Below, one piece after another: positions 6,364-8,926 of a DNA stretch of 8,926 nucleotides. A program made the position numbers and the translations under genes. The stretch covers positions 1-8,926 of the forward strand of contig JBALVO010000145.1 in assembly GCA_036961445.1 (NCBI GenBank). The letters are read 5' to 3'. Under the pieces are notes generated by a model. It was not told the origin of the DNA. It worked only from the letters and a program-made list of their open reading frames with translations, and ran no database searches. This DNA is from JBALVO01 sp036961445. Its GTDB lineage: Bacteria; Pseudomonadota; Gammaproteobacteria; Pseudomonadales; Halieaceae. The number at the start of each line of letters is the position of its first letter. The first letter of the stretch is position 1.

Positions 6364-6708
6364 CGGAAAAATCTACTCCGTGATGGGAAGCAACTTATCG
6401 GTGTGCCAAGAAAGATCGTGACCGGTAAGCTGCGCAGCTATGGTGTAGCGCATAGACAGTTGATGCCAGAGACGATCCACACTGCTAAGCAGTATAAGAA
6501 TAATCGGGCCGAACAATCCCATGAGGCAACCAGAGTGCGGGAGCGAGGAGTGCGCAAGTTCAAATCAATGCGGCAGGCTCAAAGATTCGTTAGTGCCCAT
6601 GCCGCTGTGCAGAACTTGTTCAATCTGAGCAGGCACCTGGTCGGCGCACAGCATTACCGTGATCTTAGGATCAGTGCGCACGGTGAGTGGAGTAGGGCTG
6701 TTGTTTGA
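6364..6708 (+). pseudogene. IS6 transposase C-terminal fragment, second catalytic Asp lost
   Basis: The frame from 6364 reads through VPRKIVTGKLRSYGVAHRQL, NNRAEQSHEATRVRERG, RKFKSMRQAQRFVSAHAAV and ends RISAHGEWSRAVV with a TGA at 6706-6708. This is a good match to the last ~110 residues of IS6 transposases, with the catalytic Glu in NRAE. The second catalytic Asp, normally in IVTDKLRSYG, is Gly here (IVTGKL). Together with the missing N-terminal half, this makes it certainly inactive. No further stop occurs between 6364 and the end. Confidence 0.85.
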
Positions 6709-6732
6709 ATCCTGGTGACAAAGTTCTATCAT
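6705..6732 (+). promoter_or_regulatory. Outward-facing promoter-like site in IS6 right end, toward msrB
   Basis: TTGAAT at 6705-6710, overlapping the transposase stop, is followed by a 16-base spacer and TATCAT at 6727-6732 (four and five of six consensus bases). It lies inside the IS end and points at msrB, whose start is about 150 bases downstream. IS6 elements are known to activate neighbouring genes from promoters at their ends, but this one is predicted only from hexamers. Confidence 0.4.
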
Positions 6733-6738
6733 CCGCCC

Positions 6739-6758
6739 GAGTTAACTTGGCAGAATCC
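6739..6758 (-). repeat. Right terminal inverted repeat of IS6 copy 2
   Basis: The reverse complement, GGATTCTGCCAAGTTAACTC, matches the left ends at 4206 and 7450 (shared core CTGCCAA.TTAAC with the 7450 end). It fixes the right boundary of this IS6 part at 6758. Confidence 0.65.
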
Positions 6759-6879
6759 CCGAGGGTCACCAGTCAGACGACTTACCTTTTGTGTGCCCGC
6801 AAATCAGCGGCCATCGCCCGCTCTTGGCTAATGCAACGGCGCAGTGGAATTAATTGGGGAAAGGGGTGTCAGATTGATT

Positions 6880-7440
6880 ATGAAAAGACGATCATTAATT
6901 TTAGCTCTGGCCGCACTGCCCGTTGTGGGGGGTATTGTTCGCACCTTTCCCGGCGCTCGCAGCAGCACCCATACCAATGCCGACATCGAGGCAATGCAGA
7001 CGCGCTGGCGCGATTTCCTGCCGGCCGATGCCAAGCCCCCCAGCGTGACCAGTCAACTTGATTTGAGTGAGGAGCAGTGGCGAGCACAACTTACCCCTGA
7101 GCAGTTTCAAATTCTGCGCAAGGACGGAACCGAGCGCGCTTTTTCCAGCCCACTGGATAAAGAAAAGGCACGCGGTGTGTTTGCTTGTGCCGGGTGCGAA
7201 CTGCCTTTGTTTAGTTCAGAGATGAAGTTTGACAGCGGCACCGGCTGGCCGAGTTTTTTCACCACCATCCCCAATGCCACGCAAAGCCAACGCGATTACC
7301 GCTACGGCTGGACGCGGGTTGAATATCACTGTGCGCGTTGCGGCGGCCACCAGGGGCATGTCTTCGATGACGGCCCTGCACCCACCCACCAGCGCTGGTG
7401 CAATAATGGTGTGGCATTGAAGTTTCTGCCAGTGTCCTGA
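6880..7440 (+). CDS. msrB: Exported peptide-methionine (R)-S-oxide reductase MsrB
   Basis: This 186-residue enzyme reduces the R form of methionine sulfoxide in oxidised proteins. Residues 1-26, MKRRSLILALAALPVVGGIV and on, look like a twin-arginine (RRSLIL) or Sec leader, so it is probably periplasmic and repairs exported proteins. The MsrB domain covers about 62-184: KDGTERAF at 81-88, zinc Cys pairs C103/C106 (CAGC) and C151/C154 (CARC), SGTGWPSF at 119-126, GHVFDDGP at 159-166, and catalytic C174 in RWCNNGVALKF. This is Cys, not selenocysteine. The frame is intact. AAGGGG at 6861-6866 is 7 bases before TTG 6874 and 13 before ATG 6880, so translation might begin at the TTG, adding LI-type residues; the ATG matches a normal leader better. 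The gene is alone between the right end of one IS6 (6758) and the left end of another (7450), nine bases past its stop. Confidence 0.9.
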   Translation: MKRRSLILALAALPVVGGIVRTFPGARSSTHTNADIEAMQTRWRDFLPADAKPPSVTSQLDLSEEQWRAQLTPEQFQILRKDGTERAFSSPLDKEKARGVFACAGCELPLFSSEMKFDSGTGWPSFFTTIPNATQSQRDYRYGWTRVEYHCARCGGHQGHVFDDGPAPTHQRWCNNGVALKFLPVS

Positions 7441-7449
7441 CAGCGTAAC

Positions 7450-7465
7450 GGTACTGCCAACTTAA
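7450..7465 (+). repeat. Left terminal inverted repeat of IS6 copy 3
   Basis: GGTACTGCCAACTTAA pairs with the right end at 7894-7909 (13 of 16). It starts nine bases after the msrB stop and 42 bases before the transposase ATG. Confidence 0.75.
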
Positions 7466-7491
7466 CTTACCGAAATTGGTAGAATCGGCGA

Positions 7492-7860
7492 ATGAATACA
7501 TATAAACGCCATAGATTTCCGCCGGATATCATTTCCTATGCCGTCTGGCTCTACTATCGTTTCAATCCAGCCACCGAAATATTGAAAACCTCTTGGCCGA
7601 ACGCGGCATCACTGTCAGTAGAGAAGCGATCCGTCTTTGGTGCATCAAGTTCGGAGCCATCTATACCCGCCGACTAAAGCGCAAACACCGTGGCTACGGC
7701 GACACCTTCTTCATCGACGAAGTCTTTGTCAAAATCGTTCTTGGGTACCCATGCTGTGGTTTCAAATTTATTCAACTTGGGAAGACATTTGATTAAAGCC
7801 GAGAACTATCGAAACCTTAGGGAGGGTGCGCTTACACAATGGGAAAGGGCGGTAGCCTGA
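7492..7860 (+). pseudogene. IS6 transposase, frameshifted and missing its middle
   Basis: ATG 7492 reads MNTYKRHRFPPDIISYAVWL and YYRFN, then one base is missing at about 7567. In the next frame the protein continues SHRNIENLLAERGITVSREA, IRLWCIKFGAIYTRRLKRKH, and RGYGDTFFIDEVFVKI with the first catalytic Asp. At 7736 the sequence joins, in a third frame, FLGTHAVVSNLFNLGRHLI, KAENYRNLREGALTQWERAV and A, stopping at 7858-7860. About 120 residues with the second Asp and the Glu are gone. The C-terminal part differs clearly from the one at 6600-6708 (for example NLREGALTQWERAVA against DLRISAHGEWSRAVV), so it comes from a different IS6 lineage. Confidence 0.88.
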
Positions 7861-7893
7861 AACTAGAAAATCAGGATGTCTCACTTCTGTTTT

Positions 7894-7909
7894 TTAACTT
7901 GCCAGAACC
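7894..7909 (-). repeat. Right terminal inverted repeat of IS6 copy 3
   Basis: The reverse complement GGTTCTGGCAAGTTAA matches the left end at 7450 at 13 of 16 positions and the right end at 6758 in its core. Confidence 0.75.
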
Positions 7910-7981
7910 TTTATTCTCAATAAAAGGGGACGCAACTATTTCCTATAAGACCGTCAGGTAGCTCGGGTCCCTCGCCAGCAG

Positions 7982-8004
7982 AAAAGCCCCGCGCGAGTCG
8001 GGGC
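7982..8004 (-). terminator. Rho-independent terminator of the leftward SMP-30-like gene
   Basis: Read on the minus strand, a GCCCCG/CGGGGC stem (8004-7999 with 7991-7986) and a 7-base loop are followed by TTTT (7985-7982). It starts 43 bases after the stop codon of the gene ending at 8048, the usual place and form of an intrinsic terminator. Confidence 0.8.
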
Positions 8005-8047
8005 GTAGGCAGCGCGACGACCGATTAGAGTCCAGTCGTCCGCGAGT

Positions 8048-8926
8048 TCATTTCTTGGGGCGAATCTTCAGCTTGGTGACCCAGAAAGGTGTGTCAGCCG
8101 CCGGTGGAAACTCATTCGTGTACCGGGCATTATTCACGTACAGCGAATTCCCAAAGATTGCACCGCTCGCAACGCCGTCCAGGTTGTCGGGGTCGGTGAT
8201 CGTTTCAATGAGTGTGCCCGTTAGATTACCCTTATCCAGTTCAACGACCTGAATCCTGTCGATAGAAACGGGGGGGCCGGGGAAGTCGTAAGGCGTCATG
8301 ATATACAAGGTTTTGCCCTGCATGGCGATGCCGTCCAGAAAGCCCGTAAGAGGACCATCTACAGCGATCTGATCAATATCACCGCTGGCCGTATCAAGGC
8401 GGTAAAGCTGCGCCAGGTTCGAGTGACCGATGATCAGGGTCTTGCCGTCGGGCGTCGAAACGATGCCGTTGCCGCCGCAACAGGGCTCGTTCGGGTTGAC
8501 GGCGAACTCAGCGGGCAATGGTATCTCGGTTGCAGCGCCAGGATCGAGCGGAATGTCGCCATTGCTGGACAGCGGCAGTCGGTACAAGACCGGGCGGTAG
8601 GAATCGGTGAAGTAGACTGCATCGTTAGTGATGGTCAGGTCGTTGGGCAGCCCGAACTCACCCGAGTTATTCAGCTGATATTGCATTATCAGGGCGCCAT
8701 TGTCCGCATCGAAGACCAATGCATTGCCATAGACACATCCGGCGACAAAAAGGTAGTTCGTGCGGTCATCAACACGCATCCCGAGCTTTAAGCAATCGAA
8801 CGGGTCCTGAATATCGACCAGGACTTCCCCATCCCCGGATCGCAGATCCACTTTGTAGATGGATCCATCGGGTGAACTGTTATAGGCGGTATGTCCCTTG
8901 CCGATCGCAAACCCTTCGGATGCTGC
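8048..8926 (-). CDS. SMP-30/gluconolactonase-like beta-propeller protein (5' end outside window)
   Basis: The frame is open to the right edge, so 292 residues of the C-terminal part are seen; the start and any signal peptide lie beyond 8926. A GTG at 8851 is an internal codon, since clear family sequence (SEGFAIGKGHTAYNSSPDGS) precedes it. Features fit the six-bladed SMP-30/gluconolactonase propeller: metal-ligand candidates are the Glu of SEGFAIG, the Asn of GEFGLPNDLTI and the Asp of FLDGIAMQGKTLYI. Blade-like repeats are DAVYFTDS, GNGIVSTPDGKTLIIGHSN and GNSLYVNN. Family members hydrolyse lactones or related esters, or have no known activity. Four cysteines are present (FDCLKL, AGCVYG, EPCCGG), which would suit an exported, disulphide-bonded protein. 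It faces the IS array tail to tail and has its own terminator at 7982-8004, so it is probably the start of the resident region to the right of the IS mosaic. Confidence 0.75.
   Translation of the reverse strand, partial: AASEGFAIGKGHTAYNSSPDGSIYKVDLRSGDGEVLVDIQDPFDCLKLGMRVDDRTNYLFVAGCVYGNALVFDADNGALIMQYQLNNSGEFGLPNDLTITNDAVYFTDSYRPVLYRLPLSSNGDIPLDPGAATEIPLPAEFAVNPNEPCCGGNGIVSTPDGKTLIIGHSNLAQLYRLDTASGDIDQIAVDGPLTGFLDGIAMQGKTLYIMTPYDFPGPPVSIDRIQVVELDKGNLTGTLIETITDPDNLDGVASGAIFGNSLYVNNARYTNEFPPAADTPFWVTKLKIRPKK

Larger units (their letters stand above)
6364..6758 (+). mobile_element. Right part of an IS6-family element (copy 2 or a separate copy)
   Basis: IS6 similarity is clear from about 6364 and may begin nearer 6305, where the DNA encodes, with a frame slip, something like the family's V.QDGEV.DI.LQ segment. 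It runs through the transposase stop at 6706-6708 to an inverted repeat ending at 6758. The distance from the stop to the outer end is 50 bases, against 49 in copy 3, so the right boundary is well placed. The left part up to about residue 100 is missing at this spot. The junction with the ligase block is within 80 bases of the ligase stop codon. Confidence 0.8.
7450..7909 (+). mobile_element. Internally deleted IS6-family element, copy 3, both ends kept
   Basis: The left repeat GGTACTGCCAACTTAA (7450-7465) and right repeat TTAACTTGCCAGAACC (7894-7909) are inverted copies matching at 13 of 16 positions. The transposase between them starts at 7492, has a one-base deletion at about 7567, and then jumps at 7736/7737 from just after the first catalytic Asp to the C-terminal region, losing about 350 bp. 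The result is a 460-bp element with both ends but no catalytic domain, like a MITE. The 8 bases on either side (AGCGTAAC and TTTATTCT) differ, so there is no target duplication and the copy has been through rearrangement. Confidence 0.85.

Noticed and set aside
4198..6766. 8-bp target-site duplication around IS6 copy 2
   Set aside because: The flanks AGATAGAG and CCGAGGGT do not match; copy 3 flanks do not match either.
7399..7404. Selenocysteine MsrB
   Set aside because: The catalytic codon is TGC (Cys174), with no in-frame TGA.
8423..8791. 122-codon plus-strand frame
   Set aside because: It is the antisense shadow of the SMP-30-like gene, whose motifs are on the minus strand.

Overview
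The window looks like an accessory region of a Gram-negative bacterium, most likely a (marine) gammaproteobacterium. The clues are Sec and Tat-type signal peptides, a periplasmic alpha-carbonic anhydrase, a YbaN-type inner-membrane protein and IS6-family transposases of a proteobacterial type. The genus cannot be fixed from the sequence. The dominant theme is a mosaic of decayed IS6-family insertion sequences, all pointing rightwards (+), with one to four unrelated cargo genes in each gap between them.

Layout. 1-102 holds nothing recognisable. 103-499 is the first IS6 remnant: left end, transposase start, first catalytic region, and a scrap of the C-terminal part. 488-901 (-) encodes a YbaN/DUF454 membrane protein whose stop codon lies inside the IS remnant. 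1124-1660 (+) encodes a secreted alpha-carbonic anhydrase that keeps all three zinc histidines but has lost about 65 residues around the substrate pocket. 1806-2192 (+) is a DUF4345 membrane protein. 2236-4203 (+) is a 655-residue secreted protein of no recognised family. Two bases after its stop, at 4206, the left end of a second IS6 begins. It keeps only about 21 transposase codons and then breaks at about 4310. The block that follows has an imperfect hairpin (4315-4354), a perfect 17-bp AT-rich palindrome (4384-4419), a promoter-like site (4660-4688) and a GC-rich gene for a PGM1-like ATP-grasp ligase (4816-6288). The right part of an IS6 then resumes at or just before 6364 and runs to its inverted repeat at 6758. 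A Tat- or Sec-exported MsrB (6880-7440) sits between that end and the left end of a third IS6 (7450-7909). This third copy keeps both ends but has lost the middle of its transposase. Beyond it, a terminator (7982-8004) closes a leftward SMP-30/gluconolactonase-like beta-propeller gene that runs off the right edge.

How the genes relate. They do not form one pathway. Several products act in or face the periplasm or membrane (carbonic anhydrase, MsrB, unknown secreted protein, YbaN, DUF4345), and the ligase is probably cytoplasmic. The spacing and the same-direction IS6 ends suggest that each cargo piece arrived, or was trimmed, through IS6-mediated recombination. One IS end also carries a promoter-like sequence pointing into msrB. 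None of the transposase genes is intact, so movement today would need a transposase supplied from elsewhere.
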